A stretch of 64,000 nt of DNA from the NCBI RefSeq assembly GCF_015644585.1, contig NZ_JADOBI010000001.1:496001-560000 (forward strand), given 5' to 3'. The notes beneath the pieces were generated by a model. It searched no databases. It saw only the letters and a list, made by a program, of their open reading frames with translations, and was not told the origin of the DNA. The stretch is from Rahnella laticis (GTDB lineage Bacteria; Pseudomonadota; Gammaproteobacteria; Enterobacterales; Enterobacteriaceae). Position numbers and translations under genes: made by a program. Positions 8,003-17,300 of the stretch are shown one piece after another; positions within the stretch are counted from its first letter, which is position 1; the number at the start of each line of letters is the position of its first letter.

Positions 8003-9261
8003 GCTTTCGCTTTACCTGCTACAGAGTAGAGAACTTGCTGATTGCGGGTCTTCTGGAATTCCTCCAGCGTTTCACCGCGCATCGCGGAATAAATATGTAA
8101 GTTGGACACGCCCACCACGGCACCGAGTTTTTCCAGCAGGAAGAAGCTCACGCCGTAATGAATCATCCCGCGCCAGTCGAGTTCGCGCAGGAGTTTTTGT
8201 TCATCAGCGGTCAGTTTGTTTTCGGCAAACATCGCGTTCTGGTCAGTGAGGAAACGCTCGCGCCACGCGGGCTGGATCAGGCGATGCAGGAACCGGTTCA
8301 TCCGGAAGGCTTTCAGGCTGCGCGCCTGGGTAAACGGATAGGTGCCCGGCAGTTTTTCCACGCCCGCCAGCTGTTGTGCGATTTTATCGCGCTGGCGCTG
8401 CTGCACGTCCACCGGTGCTTCACGGGACTGATTTTCGAGGATCAGCGTCGCAATACCGGTCATCGACGGCAGGTAATAGGCCTGATGCAGTTTCTTCACG
8501 TTGGCGGAAAGTGCACCGCGCATCACCAGCCACATGATGACTTCCGAACCTTCCAGCCCGCCGAGCGTGGCGAACTCCGCCAGCGTCATTTCAGTCAGAC
8601 GTTCCGGGTCGTTCACGATCATATCGACAAACTGTTCGTCCCACTGCGGGTTGTTAAAGCCGCAACGTTCGCCGTGAACCTGATGGGAAACGCCGCCGGT
8701 GGCAACAATCGCCACGTTCAGATCTTCCGGAAAACTTTCGATGGCGCGGCGCAGCGCCTGACCGAGTTTGTAGCAACGGCGAGCCGTCGGGATCGGGAAC
8801 TGCAACACGCCGATTTGCAGCGGAACGATTTGCGTCGGCCAGCCGCCTTCATGCGGCATCAGCGCGGAAAGCGGTGAAAACAGGCCGTGATCCAGCGGTT
8901 TGTCCTGGAAGAACGACATATCAAATTCGTCCGCCATCAGGCTGGCACCGATGTGCTGAGACAGCGCCGCATGGCCTTTCACCGGCGGCAGGTCGCGCGG
9001 GCCGCCGCCTTCATCCGCGACTTCGTAGTGGTCATCAATGCCTAACGTAAACGCCGAATAGTGATCAAAGAAAAAGGACGTGACGTGGTCGTTGAAGATA
9101 TACACCAGCGCGTCGGGTTTCTTTTCTTCGAGCCATTTTTGCATCGGCGCAAAACTCTCGAAAATCGGTGCCCAGGCGCTTTCGTCCTGTTTGTTATGAT
9201 CCACTGCGAAACCGATAGTCGGGGTATGTGAAACCGCTAAACCGCCTATGATCTTAGCCAT
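7999..9261 (-). CDS. galA: Gallate dioxygenase (GalA), extradiol ring cleavage
   Basis: A 420-residue protein from the ATG at 9261; a 12-codon upstream extension is dropped because family members start MAKIIGGLAVSHTPTIG. The first 280 or so residues form a LigB-type extradiol dioxygenase domain, with iron-ligand candidates in AVSHTPT near residue 9 and in FNDHVTSFFFDHYSAF (about 57-72). The C-terminal 130 residues form a LigA-like domain, as in GalA of P. putida and DesB, where both subunits are fused. The enzyme opens gallate between C4 and C5 with O2 to give 4-oxalomesaconate. It lies 92 bp downstream of the transporter gene. Confidence 0.93.
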   Translation of the reverse strand: MAKIIGGLAVSHTPTIGFAVDHNKQDESAWAPIFESFAPMQKWLEEKKPDALVYIFNDHVTSFFFDHYSAFTLGIDDHYEVADEGGGPRDLPPVKGHAALSQHIGASLMADEFDMSFFQDKPLDHGLFSPLSALMPHEGGWPTQIVPLQIGVLQFPIPTARRCYKLGQALRRAIESFPEDLNVAIVATGGVSHQVHGERCGFNNPQWDEQFVDMIVNDPERLTEMTLAEFATLGGLEGSEVIMWLVMRGALSANVKKLHQAYYLPSMTGIATLILENQSREAPVDVQQRQRDKIAQQLAGVEKLPGTYPFTQARSLKAFRMNRFLHRLIQPAWRERFLTDQNAMFAENKLTADEQKLLRELDWRGMIHYGVSFFLLEKLGAVVGVSNLHIYSAMRGETLEEFQKTRNQQVLYSVAGKAKA

Positions 9262-9353
9262 CTTAAATCCTCTGAACTTTTTGTAGGGTAATCGCAACGC
9301 AGCCGCTGCGTCAGTGTATTTATGTTTCTAATTATCAGGAGGCTAACGCAAGG

Positions 9354-10733
9354 TTAGCGGATGTTCATGGTGCGCGACAACTCCGGGATGTCAGTAATAT
9401 CAACGCCTTTGATCATCTCGGCCGGGTGTGCCGCGCGGTGCAAAAGAATACTCAGGCCAGCCAGCAGGGCAGGCAACGCCAGAATAATGAAGATCATGTT
9501 CTCGCCGGAGAAAACCCCCAGCAGGATGCCGCCCATAGACGAGCTGATGATGGCGCCGCTGCGGCCAATGCCGTGCATCCAGCAGACGCCGGTGGCGCGC
9601 ATTTCGGTCGGGTAGAAGGCCGGGGAAAATGCCTGAAGCCCGGTCTGTGCGCCGTTAATACACACGCCGCTGATGAAGACCAGAAGCGCCAGCACGTCCG
9701 GGCCGAAGTTGCCGATACCCTGCGACAGCAGGCTTACCATGCCCATGATGTAGAAACCGGCGATGACGCGTTTCGCGGTGAATTTATCCATCAGACCACC
9801 GACCATCAGGCCGCCGAAGGTGCCGCCGAGCTGGAATAAACCGGCGACGATGGCGGCGCGTTCCAGCGAGAAACCACCGTTACGCATAATGGTTGGCAGC
9901 CAGCCGTTGAGCAGGTAAATCACAAACAGCCCCATGAAATACGTGACCCACAGGACAATCGTGCCTTTGGCGTAACCGTTGGTGAACAACTGAAAGACTT
10001 TGGCTTTTTTCTGAATCACCGGCGCCTTCAGGACGAATTTAGTTTCCGCGCTGAACAGGCCACCGGCGCGGGTCAGCACTTTGGCAATCTTCTCTTTCGC
10101 AACGTTGCGCACCACCATGTACATCGCCGATTCCGGCAGGATCCACATCAGCAATGGCAGCATCAGCAGCGGCACAATGCCGCCTGCGAAGATCACCGCT
10201 TTCCAGCCAAAATGCGGTAACAAACCGGCGGCGACAAAGCCACCGGCACCGGATCCGACGTTAAAGCCGCTGTACATCACGGTGATCATCAGGCTGCGGC
10301 GGCGCTCAGGCATGTATTCCGAGACCAGCGTGACGGTGTTGGGCATGACCGCGCCTAAACCGAGGCCGGTGAGAAAGCGCAAAATAGCCATTTCCATCGG
10401 CGTGCGGGCGAAGGTGCTCAGCAGGCTGAACAGGGCGAAGCAGAGAATGGACCACATCAGGACGCGTTTTCGTCCAAACCGGTCGGCGTTTGGCCCGGCA
10501 ATCAGCGCACCGATGGCGACGCCGAACATGGCAGCACCCAGGATCGGCCCCATTTCCGCACGGCTGATACCCCAGTCTTCAATCAGCGCCGGGGCGATAA
10601 AACCCATCACCGCCGCGTCGTAGCCGTCGAACATTATGATGATGAAACACAGCCCCAGAACCACCCATTGATATTTTGATATCGGGCGTTCGTCTATCCA
10701 CGTTTTAACATCCACGATGGTGTTGTTGCTCAT
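9354..10733 (-). CDS. galT: MFS aromatic acid:H+ symporter, gallate transporter (GalT-like)
   Basis: A 459-residue major facilitator protein with twelve predicted membrane helices. It has the aromatic acid transporter signature DGYDAAVMGFIAPAL in helix 1 and the loop motif GPNADRFGRKRV between helices 2 and 3; the conserved aspartates in helix 1 are present. PcaK, GalT and BenK share this form. It is the first gene of the operon with galA, the lactonase and aroQ, so gallate is the most likely substrate, though related hydroxybenzoates or shikimate are possible. Confidence 0.85.
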   Translation of the reverse strand: MSNNTIVDVKTWIDERPISKYQWVVLGLCFIIIMFDGYDAAVMGFIAPALIEDWGISRAEMGPILGAAMFGVAIGALIAGPNADRFGRKRVLMWSILCFALFSLLSTFARTPMEMAILRFLTGLGLGAVMPNTVTLVSEYMPERRRSLMITVMYSGFNVGSGAGGFVAAGLLPHFGWKAVIFAGGIVPLLMLPLLMWILPESAMYMVVRNVAKEKIAKVLTRAGGLFSAETKFVLKAPVIQKKAKVFQLFTNGYAKGTIVLWVTYFMGLFVIYLLNGWLPTIMRNGGFSLERAAIVAGLFQLGGTFGGLMVGGLMDKFTAKRVIAGFYIMGMVSLLSQGIGNFGPDVLALLVFISGVCINGAQTGLQAFSPAFYPTEMRATGVCWMHGIGRSGAIISSSMGGILLGVFSGENMIFIILALPALLAGLSILLHRAAHPAEMIKGVDITDIPELSRTMNIR

Positions 10734-10864
10734 AGGGTACGCTCTCTGTTTTTTTTATTAATATGTGATCGGATTAAAACTTTGAAAAAATACTCACTGA
10801 CTTCCGGAGCACACCGGCGTGCCGTGATGGGGTTTTATTAAAATTATTTTTTTATTAAACAATG

Positions 10865-10902
10865 AGTTGGTTATTCATTGTGGTGCTTCCTGATAACCAA
10901 CT
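10865..10902. promoter_or_regulatory. Inverted repeat upstream of galT, possible operator
   Basis: A perfect 10-bp inverted repeat, AGTTGGTTAT and ATAACCAACT, separated by 18 bases, about 130 bp before the galT start codon. The length and spacing suit a regulator binding two half-sites or a stem-loop. The tandem-HTH LysR regulator is one candidate binder. Function is inference. Confidence 0.45.
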
Positions 10903-10982
10903 TAGGGGCTGGAAAGCGTGCTGTCTGCCATAAAATCATTATGCAGGTATGAGTTTTGTTTATCACGACGGGTAACCGAATA

Positions 10983-11001
10983 ACGGCAGGCTGGCTGCCG
11001 T
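10983..11001 (-). terminator. Short hairpin after the DapF-like gene
   Basis: The 7-bp inverted repeat ACGGCAG/CTGCCGT has a 5-base loop and lies 57 bases beyond the DapF-like stop codon. No clear T tract follows on the minus strand, so it is a weak terminator candidate. Confidence 0.35.
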
Positions 11002-11057
11002 CGGAGGGAGTTAATGTGAAAATGCAAAGAGAGCGGGGAGAAAAGGGCGGAGAAAAT

Positions 11058-11897
11058 TTATTCCGGCATGCCCCAAAAGCAGTCGTCATCGAGGGTGACG
11101 GAGGCGATTTTTTGCACCGGTCCGCGCATGCTGACCTGAAAATCACCGCTGAAGCTTATCGCCAGTGTGCCGCCCGGCATATGCACCGTGACGTTGTCGT
11201 CCACGTGTCCGAGTTTGCGCATGGCGCTGGCGGCGGCGCAACTGCTGCTGCCGGACGCCAGCGTGTAACCGGCTCCGCGTTCCCAGATCCCGATGCTGAT
11301 ATTGTTGCGATCCAGCACTTCAACAAACTGCACGTTGGTGCGTTTCGGGAAAATCGCCAGCGTTTCTATTTCTCCGCCCAGTTGTCTGACTAAATCCAGG
11401 TCGAGCTTTTTCACCAATATCACGCAATGCGGATTGCCCATCGACACCAGTGTGGCGCTGAGCTGATGGCCGCCGACGACCAGCGGAAACGCCAGCGCGT
11501 CGTCGCCTTCGACGCTCGCCGGTAACGCCGACGGCGAAAATTTTGCCTGCCCCATATCCACAATCACCTGATGCGCGCCTTCGGCGACTTCGCAACGCAC
11601 CTGACCGCCCAGCGTATTCACCAGAAAAGGCGCATGCCCGACGCGGCCAATATCAGACAGATAACGGGCGTAAATACGCAGGCCGTTGCCGCTTTTCTCC
11701 GCCTCGGATCCGTCGGGATTGATGATGCGCAATGTCGGGATTTCTGCGTCATCGATGTCGATCAGTAATCCGTCAGAACCGATGCCGTAATGGCGGTCAC
11801 AGATGCGCTGAATTTGCTGATTTGTCAGCAGGCTGGCGACGCTGTGATGGCAGACCAGATAATCGTTACCCAGCCCGTGATAGCGGTGAAAAAGCAT
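11058..11897 (-). CDS. DapF-fold isomerase-like protein with both catalytic cysteines replaced by serine
   Basis: A 279-residue homologue of diaminopimelate epimerase, from the ATG at 11897 (MLFHRYHGLGNDYLV); upstream in-frame codons have no family match. The DapF landmarks are kept: HGLGND near residue 7, NPDGSEAEKSGNG at 60-72, VSMGNPHCVI near 151 and ERGAGYTLASGSSSC at 206-220. In DapF the two proton-shuttling cysteines lie in CGNG and ACGSG; here they are Ser69 (AGC codon) and Ser215 (TCC codon). It is therefore unlikely to be the lysine/murein DapF. It may be a repurposed isomerase, dehydratase or binding protein. It is divergent from a GNAT gene and follows the gallate block; its role is unknown. 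Confidence 0.85.
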   Translation of the reverse strand: MLFHRYHGLGNDYLVCHHSVASLLTNQQIQRICDRHYGIGSDGLLIDIDDAEIPTLRIINPDGSEAEKSGNGLRIYARYLSDIGRVGHAPFLVNTLGGQVRCEVAEGAHQVIVDMGQAKFSPSALPASVEGDDALAFPLVVGGHQLSATLVSMGNPHCVILVKKLDLDLVRQLGGEIETLAIFPKRTNVQFVEVLDRNNISIGIWERGAGYTLASGSSSCAAASAMRKLGHVDDNVTVHMPGGTLAISFSGDFQVSMRGPVQKIASVTLDDDCFWGMPE

Positions 11898-12089
11898 GTT
11901 TGTGATCCCAATATATTCATCATTGATATGAATACATGTAATGGGAAAACGGCGGTTTGTCAGCTTTATTTTGACTGGATTTACCACGCGGATTCCCGGG
12001 CTGATGAGTTCACGAATGTAAAATTCGCGCCGCGTGTGGTAATAAACACTTTCGCCGGTTATTCCGCGAGCCACAACAAGGAGTTATTC

Positions 12090-12668
12090 ATGGAAACCTT
12101 TACCGTTCCGGTGGCCTTTCCGCCACTGAAAATCGTGACGCCCCGCCTGACGCTGCGGCAGTGGCGCGACAGCGATGCCGATCCGTTTGCCGAAATGAAT
12201 GCTGACCCGCGGGTGATGGAGTTTTTTCCGTCCACAATGACCCGTGAAAAAAGCGACGAGATGCTCACCCGTTGCCGGGATTTGATTGCGGTGCGCGGCT
12301 GGGGGATCTGGGCGGTTGAGCTGCGTGAAACCGGTGAGTTTATCGGTTTTGTTGGCCTGCATACGCCCGGTTATGATTTGCCGTTTACGCCGTGTGTGGA
12401 AATCGGCTGGCGGCTTCGTGCTGACGTGTGGGGAAAAGGCTATTGCAGCGAGGCGGCGCATGCAGCGCTGAATGCCGGATTTGAACAGCTCGGGCTGGAT
12501 GAAATCGTGGCCTTTACAGCCTTACCGAATGTGCGCTCGCAGGCGGTGATGAAGAAAATGGGGATGACGTGTGACATCAGCGAAAACTTCAACCATCCGG
12601 CGGTAGAGAAGGGAAGCTGGCTTGAGGAGCATTGCCTGTACCGGCTCAAACGCGGATATCTCGCATAA
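12090..12668 (+). CDS. GNAT N-acetyltransferase (RimJ/RimL-like)
   Basis: A 192-residue GNAT-family protein. The ATG at 12090 follows AAGGAG with 7-base spacing; the frame is open further upstream but has no match to the family. It begins with the RimL-type start TPRLTLRQWRDSDADPFAEM and has the acetyl-CoA pyrophosphate loop in RADVWGKGYCSEAAHAAL (about residues 109-126), then the usual NVRSQAVMKKMGM helix. Such enzymes acetylate small molecules, antibiotics or protein N termini; the target is not predictable. It diverges from the DapF-like gene across about 190 bp. Confidence 0.85.
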   Translation: METFTVPVAFPPLKIVTPRLTLRQWRDSDADPFAEMNADPRVMEFFPSTMTREKSDEMLTRCRDLIAVRGWGIWAVELRETGEFIGFVGLHTPGYDLPFTPCVEIGWRLRADVWGKGYCSEAAHAALNAGFEQLGLDEIVAFTALPNVRSQAVMKKMGMTCDISENFNHPAVEKGSWLEEHCLYRLKRGYLA

Positions 12669-12670
12669 AG

Positions 12671-12694
12671 AAAAGGGCCTTAGCGGCCCTTTTT
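12671..12694. terminator. Bidirectional terminator between GNAT gene and nanT
   Basis: Stem AAAAGGGCC/GGCCCTTTT with a 5-base loop (TTAGC) and A and T tracts on both sides. It lies just after the GNAT stop and just after the convergent nanT stop. Confidence 0.85.
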
Positions 12695-12707
12695 GCTGTC
12701 TGCTGGT

Positions 12708-14237
12708 TTAACTGCGCGCGCATCCCGGTTTCTGAAACGCCGGTTTTACCCCCGCTGCGCCGCTGAAGGGCTGGCCGTCGATGGCGTCGTGCGTTCTCAG
12801 GCCGGAAGGGCGGATCCAACGCTGTACCCGGGAAGGCATATCAAAGCCAATCAGTAAAATAACGACAAACGTCAGGCTGAATGACAGCGAACCCAGCGCA
12901 GTACCGAGGCTGAGATGCTGGGAAATAGACGCGCCCAGTATCGGTGCCAGTGCGCCGCCCAGCGCACCGACGTTATAGGTGAAACCCAGACCGGCCGCGC
13001 GCTGTTCGGTATCAAAATAACCGCCGAGCAGTTTAGGCAGTAAACCCGCAATGCCCTGACCGAGCATTTGCTGTAAGAACAGCAGCCCGCCGAGGAAAAG
13101 CATGTCCGAACCTTTGATGGCGAACAGCGGAATAATCAGCAACTGAGAAATCAGCAGGCTGGTGACGTAGGCTTTGCGCGTGCCCAGCCAGTCGCCGAGG
13201 AAGCCGCCAACGCAACAGCCGACCGCCGCGCCGAACCCGCTGAAGAACAGGACGTTACCGACGGTATGCGGGTCATAACCCAGATCTATTTTCAGGTAGG
13301 TCGGTAACAATGCCTGGATCGGCCACGAATACAGAAAGGCGCAAAACACCACCAGCATCAGCATCACACCGGTCGGCCAGCGTTCGCCGCTGGTTTGCAC
13401 CATGAAGCAGATGAAAATGGCGGCGCAGGAAATGCCGAGCACGGCGATGAAAGGCGCAGACACCATGCCGGTGAAACAGGCGTACAGCGCCGCGGCGGCA
13501 AAAAGAGTCAGCCCGATATTGAGATAACTGAGGCGGCTGCGATAGAGAATATCGACCATATTGCGGTCACTGTGTTGTTTGTTTTGCTGGTTTTTGCGCT
13601 GAGATTCTTTCCAGTCTTCGGCTTCGGGCAGGTTTTTACGCAGCCACAGCGCGAACACGATCGGCAGTAATCCGATGTAAAACAGCATCCGCCAGCCGAA
13701 AGCCGGAACGATGTAACTGTATGCCTGCGCCGCCAGCACGGCACCGATCGAGAAGCCCGAAATCAGGAATCCGCTGGCCTTGTTACGCATGTTTTTCGGC
13801 CAGCTTTCCATCACGTAGGTTGAGCTGGAGCCGTACTCGCCCGCCATGCCGATGCCGATAATCAGGCGTGCGATAAATAATGTGGTGTAACCCGGAGCCA
13901 GCCCGCAGGCCAGCGTGCCGCAGGAAAACAGGACGATGCTGGTGATCATCGCCAGCTTGCGGCCATACCGGTCGCCCATCGCGCCGAGCACTAATCCGCC
14001 AAACCAGCGGGAGATGAAGGCAGCGGAAATCAGGCTGCTGGCCTGTAAAAGCGTCAGGCCGAACTCCTGTTTAATGTCCGTCAGCACCAGCGTGATAATC
14101 ACAAAATCAAACCCGTCCAGGGCGTAACCGACCCAGGCGGCGGCGAAGGCTTTCCATTGCGCAGGTGACAATTGTTTGTACCAGCGGGGCGCTTTTGTCT
14201 CTGGCCTGTCAGCACGAGGCTGTAATGAATTGCTCAT
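12708..14237 (-). CDS. nanT: Sialic acid:H+ symporter NanT
   Basis: A 509-residue major facilitator protein with about 14 hydrophobic segments, the NanT arrangement, with an extra pair of helices in the central region. Segments such as [43 protein letters not shown] and [12 protein letters not shown] agree closely with E. coli NanT as I remember it. It imports N-acetylneuraminate across the inner membrane. Its gene lies downstream of the RpiR-type regulator and nanK on the same strand, but about 300 bp after the regulator, so it probably has its own promoter with a GGAGT-type operator at 14356. Confidence 0.93.
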   Translation of the reverse strand: MSNSLQPRADRPETKAPRWYKQLSPAQWKAFAAAWVGYALDGFDFVIITLVLTDIKQEFGLTLLQASSLISAAFISRWFGGLVLGAMGDRYGRKLAMITSIVLFSCGTLACGLAPGYTTLFIARLIIGIGMAGEYGSSSTYVMESWPKNMRNKASGFLISGFSIGAVLAAQAYSYIVPAFGWRMLFYIGLLPIVFALWLRKNLPEAEDWKESQRKNQQNKQHSDRNMVDILYRSRLSYLNIGLTLFAAAALYACFTGMVSAPFIAVLGISCAAIFICFMVQTSGERWPTGVMLMLVVFCAFLYSWPIQALLPTYLKIDLGYDPHTVGNVLFFSGFGAAVGCCVGGFLGDWLGTRKAYVTSLLISQLLIIPLFAIKGSDMLFLGGLLFLQQMLGQGIAGLLPKLLGGYFDTEQRAAGLGFTYNVGALGGALAPILGASISQHLSLGTALGSLSFSLTFVVILLIGFDMPSRVQRWIRPSGLRTHDAIDGQPFSGAAGVKPAFQKPGCARS

Positions 14238-14355
14238 ATCGTCGCTCTCTCCACATCCCGTCGGTCACGGGCAAAATTGTTGTCAGGGGTCGCTCATCGT
14301 CTCTGTTTTCGTCTTCGGGTTATTTCGTGTTTTGCTCCAAGCGAAATGTTAATTA

Positions 14356-14368
14356 GGAGTAAAACTCC
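14356..14368. promoter_or_regulatory. Candidate NanR-type operator upstream of nanT
   Basis: A perfect palindrome GGAGT-AAA-ACTCC, 119 bp before the nanT start. Near copies occur before nanE at 16496 and 16526. Repetition before separate nan units suggests it is the binding site of the local RpiR-type regulator. This is inference from the sequence pattern. Confidence 0.5.
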
Positions 14369-14537
14369 ATTTGAGTGTATTAGATCGCTCCGGCATTTCA
14401 ATCACGGACTGAGAAAAGTGTGATAAAGAAGGTGAAATGCTGAACAGGGAAAGATAAGCAGCAGGATGGAGAGGTCAGAAGGCGCGCTGAAAAAGGATCA
14501 GCGCGATGAAAGCCTGAAAATGCGGCAGGAAATGGTT

Positions 14538-15422
14538 TTAGCGGGTGCCGTGCTGGCTGATGGCCTGCGTGGTTTTACGTTTGGTTTGCTCCGCCTGCAC
14601 CGGATCGGCTTTCACCAGCAGCGCGTAAATCAGGTCAAGAACGAACAGTTGTGCGATTTTGGTGCCGATGGAGTCGCCCTGCAACTGACCCTGCTTGTTG
14701 CCGTTAATCAGCACGTAATCGGCCATGCCGGTGATGGGAGAACCGACATTGTGAGTCAGCGCGACGGTGGTCGCTCCGGCTTCTTTCGCCAGTTTAAGCG
14801 CATGCACCGTTTCGGCGGAGGTGCCCGAATGGCTGATGCCGATGGCGACATCGCCGGGCTTCATCAGCGAAGCCTGCATGTACATGAAATGATTGTTGGT
14901 CGCCGCGTCAACGCGCAGCCCGATACGCATGAGCTTGCTTTTGGCGTCTTCAGCGGTAATGCCGGAAGAGCCCAGCCCGAAAATACAAATCCGGTCAGCG
15001 GGGCGCATCAGTTTCACCACCTGTTCGACGTTTTCCAGCGACAGCAGATTAATGGTTTCGGTCAGCACGTTATTGATCGCCGACTGCAATCTTCCGGCAA
15101 TCGCCTGCGGGCTGTCGGCGTCCTGAACATCGGCGTCCAGGAGGCTTTCTTCAGGATCCGGACGCGTCGCCACTTCGATCGCCAGATCCATTTTGAAATC
15201 CTGAAAACCTTTGTAACCCAGCGTGCGGCAGAAACGAATAATCGTGGCTTCACCGGCCTGCGTGAGGGTGGAAAGTTCAGCGAGGGAAAGTTGCGTGACT
15301 TTGGAAGGTTCGGCCTGAATATAAACCGCAATGCGCTGCGCGGAGCGGGTCAGGCTGTTTCGCATCGCCCCCAGAGCATCAAGAATTTTACCTGGTTTGA
15401 AATGTTGAGCACCCGTTTTCAC
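14538..15422 (-). CDS. RpiR/SIS-family regulator of sialic acid genes (NanR-type)
   Basis: A 294-residue protein with an N-terminal RpiR HTH domain (about residues 10-85, TQAGEATIIRFCRTLGYKG) and a C-terminal SIS sugar-phosphate domain (about 130-265, IFGLGSSGITAEDAKSKL and GISHSGTSAETV). The GTG at 15422 follows a GAGGTG ribosome site; an earlier ATG at 15473 would add 17 residues without family match. E. coli NanR is a GntR protein, but Vibrio and Haemophilus use an RpiR-type NanR that senses N-acetylmannosamine 6-phosphate or glucosamine 6-phosphate. The position between nanT and nanK supports that role. Confidence 0.85.
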   Translation of the reverse strand: MKTGAQHFKPGKILDALGAMRNSLTRSAQRIAVYIQAEPSKVTQLSLAELSTLTQAGEATIIRFCRTLGYKGFQDFKMDLAIEVATRPDPEESLLDADVQDADSPQAIAGRLQSAINNVLTETINLLSLENVEQVVKLMRPADRICIFGLGSSGITAEDAKSKLMRIGLRVDAATNNHFMYMQASLMKPGDVAIGISHSGTSAETVHALKLAKEAGATTVALTHNVGSPITGMADYVLINGNKQGQLQGDSIGTKIAQLFVLDLIYALLVKADPVQAEQTKRKTTQAISQHGTR

Positions 15423-15524
15423 GTGGACACCTCGGGGGAAAGAGTGACAGAAACAATGATTTAACCGGTGCACATCATTACATAGTTGGCTGACTCCGTG
15501 AAGCCTGATTACCGCCGCGCAGGG

Positions 15525-16397
15525 CTACAGCGTGGCTCTGGCCCATAACGCCGCGCCGATTAAACCGCTGTCCTGCCGGTGATGCGCCGGAAGCAGCGCA
15601 ACCCGGTAAATCGCCGGTAACTGGTTAAGCGCATGCGCCACTTTTTCCCGATACCCTTCCGCCAGCCCGACGCTGCCGCCCATCATGACGACGTCCAGAT
15701 CCAGCGAGATATGCATGTCCGCCAGCATTGACGCAACGGCCGCCGCTGAACGACCGATCACCCGTTGCGCCTTGCTGTTACCCGCGCGGGCGCGTTCGAA
15801 AACCTGTTCCGCGCCCAGCGGTCTGGCGTTCTCCATCATCGCATGGCCGATGGCGGTGCCTGATGCGACGCTTTCGACACAACCGCGACGCCCGCAGCCG
15901 CACAGCCCGCCCTGCGGATCAAACGCGGTATGGCCGATGTGCCCGGCGAGCCCGTTGCGGCCGGTTAATAATTTTCTGTTCCAGATAATTCCGCCGCCCA
16001 CGCCGGTTGAGACAGTGACAAACAGCGCGTTATCGCAGGTTTCCTGCACGGCCTGATATTCCGCCCACGCCGCGGCCTGTCCGTCATTGAGCACGACATT
16101 CGGTAAATCCGCTACGGCGCGGATGCAGTCCTGCAGAGGAAACCCCGCCAGCCCGCCGAGATTCGCCGGGTTCAGCGCGGTCAGCCGCCCCTGGCTGATA
16201 ATGCCGGTCGAGGCAGCGGCAATCAGATCCACCCGGTTACGCCATGGCGTAATCAGTTTTTCCAGCGCGCCGGCTAACCCGGCGGCATCACCGTGCGGCG
16301 TGGCGATCTGCTGACGTTCAGACAGCGTGCCGTCTTCCGCCACAATGGCCGCCGCAATTTTTGTCCCGCCAATATCCAGTGCTAACGCGTTTCCCAT
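15525..16397 (-). CDS. nanK: N-acetylmannosamine kinase NanK (ROK family)
   Basis: A 290-residue ROK kinase, close to the E. coli NanK length. The ATG at 16397 follows GAGGAAAA; a GTG five codons upstream overlaps that ribosome site and is rejected. Phosphate-binding [12 protein letters not shown] is at residues 8-19, [11 protein letters not shown] in the middle and the zinc motif [10 protein letters not shown] near residue 165, with GHIGH just before it. It phosphorylates N-acetylmannosamine at C6, the step before NanE. It diverges from nanE across about 140 bp. Confidence 0.9.
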   Translation of the reverse strand: MGNALALDIGGTKIAAAIVAEDGTLSERQQIATPHGDAAGLAGALEKLITPWRNRVDLIAAASTGIISQGRLTALNPANLGGLAGFPLQDCIRAVADLPNVVLNDGQAAAWAEYQAVQETCDNALFVTVSTGVGGGIIWNRKLLTGRNGLAGHIGHTAFDPQGGLCGCGRRGCVESVASGTAIGHAMMENARPLGAEQVFERARAGNSKAQRVIGRSAAAVASMLADMHISLDLDVVMMGGSVGLAEGYREKVAHALNQLPAIYRVALLPAHHRQDSGLIGAALWARATL

Positions 16398-16495
16398 CTG
16401 AGTTTTCCTCACAAAACTGAATGCCGGTCACTAACATGAAGCGGTAACCGCGATTTGCGCCATTGCGCGCTGAGAACAAAAGATCTACCATGATT

Positions 16496-16539
16496 GGAGT
16501 TATACTTCATTTAAAATTTAATATTGGAGTTTTAAGTTC
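16496..16539. promoter_or_regulatory. Two direct copies of a GGAGT-type operator before nanE
   Basis: Two similar elements, ATTGGAGTTATACTTCAT and ATTGGAGTTTTAAGTTCAT, start exactly 30 bp apart (GGAGT at 16496 and at 16526), about three helical turns. The second also supplies the nanE ribosome-binding GGAG and runs into its ATG. They resemble the palindrome before nanT (14356), so they probably bind the same regulator and control the divergent nanK/nanE promoters. Confidence 0.5.
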
Positions 16540-17256
16540 ATGGTAAAGACAAACGTGCGCAACATGAATGATCTCCTGACCCGGCTTGCCCGCGGGCTGA
16601 TCGTTTCCTGCCAGCCGGTGCCCGGCAGTGCCATGGACAAACCGGAAATCGTCGCCGCGATGGCGTGCGCAGCGCTCGACGGCGGGGCGGTGGCGCTGCG
16701 TATTGAAGGCATTCGCAACATTGAAGCGGTGCGCCGGTCAACGGATGCACCGGTTATCGGCATTATTAAACGCGACCTGCCGGATTCTGACGTGCGGATC
16801 ACGCCGTGGCCGGAAGACGTGGACGCGCTGAGCGCCGCCGGAGCCGACATTATTGCTTTTGACGTCACGCAGCGTTTTCGCCCCGTGCCGGTTGAGGCGT
16901 TATATCAGCGCGCCCGCGAAGCGGGATGCCTGACGATGGCCGACGCATCATGCCTTGAAGATGGCCTGCTGGCGCAAAAACTTGGCTGTGATTTTATCGG
17001 CACGACGCTCTCGGGCTATACCCAAACGCCGGTGCCCGAAACGCCGGATATCGCGCTGGTCCGCGCACTGGCGCAGGCCGGATGCCGGGTGATTGCCGAA
17101 GGCCGTTACAACTCCCCCGCGCTGGCCGCTGAAGTGATGGCGGCGGGCGCTTACGCCGTTACCGTCGGATCTGCCGTGACGCGTATCGAACATATTTGCG
17201 GCTGGTTTTGTGAGGCCATTGCGCAAAACGAACAGAACAAACTGACCGGTTTCTGA
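16540..17256 (+). CDS. nanE: N-acetylmannosamine-6-phosphate 2-epimerase NanE
   Basis: A 238-residue TIM-barrel NanE protein. It has the opening [19 protein letters not shown], the segment [18 protein letters not shown] with the catalytic lysine region, [11 protein letters not shown], and the phosphate-binding end [13 protein letters not shown] plus [13 protein letters not shown]. It converts N-acetylmannosamine 6-phosphate to N-acetylglucosamine 6-phosphate, which then enters the nag pathway encoded elsewhere. It is the first gene of the nanE-nanA unit and uses the ATG at 16540 after GGAG. Confidence 0.93.
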   Translation: MVKTNVRNMNDLLTRLARGLIVSCQPVPGSAMDKPEIVAAMACAALDGGAVALRIEGIRNIEAVRRSTDAPVIGIIKRDLPDSDVRITPWPEDVDALSAAGADIIAFDVTQRFRPVPVEALYQRAREAGCLTMADASCLEDGLLAQKLGCDFIGTTLSGYTQTPVPETPDIALVRALAQAGCRVIAEGRYNSPALAAEVMAAGAYAVTVGSAVTRIEHICGWFCEAIAQNEQNKLTGF

Positions 17257-17300
17257 AAAAACGGACTGATTCCCTTAACTTCCCATTGATGAGAAAGCAC

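Larger units (their letters stand above)
10734..11057. other. Intergenic region upstream of galT
   Basis: This 324-bp stretch separates the galT start from the end of the DapF-like gene. It holds AT-rich DNA next to galT (10740-10870, with T and A runs), a spaced inverted repeat at 10865-10902 and a short hairpin at 10983-11001. No convincing gene is seen in it. Confidence 0.6.

Noticed and set aside
8158-8877. A 239-codon frame antisense to galA
   Set aside because: The galA reading is clear and complete; the antisense product shows no family features and its frame follows GC-rich codon bias.
11058-11897. Calling this the housekeeping diaminopimelate epimerase dapF
   Set aside because: Both catalytic cysteines are serine and no lysine or cyaY/xerC neighbours are present.
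14538-15422. HexR or a general RpiR sugar regulator
   Set aside because: Position between nanT and nanK and repeated operators before nan genes favour a sialic acid role, although sequence alone cannot exclude it.
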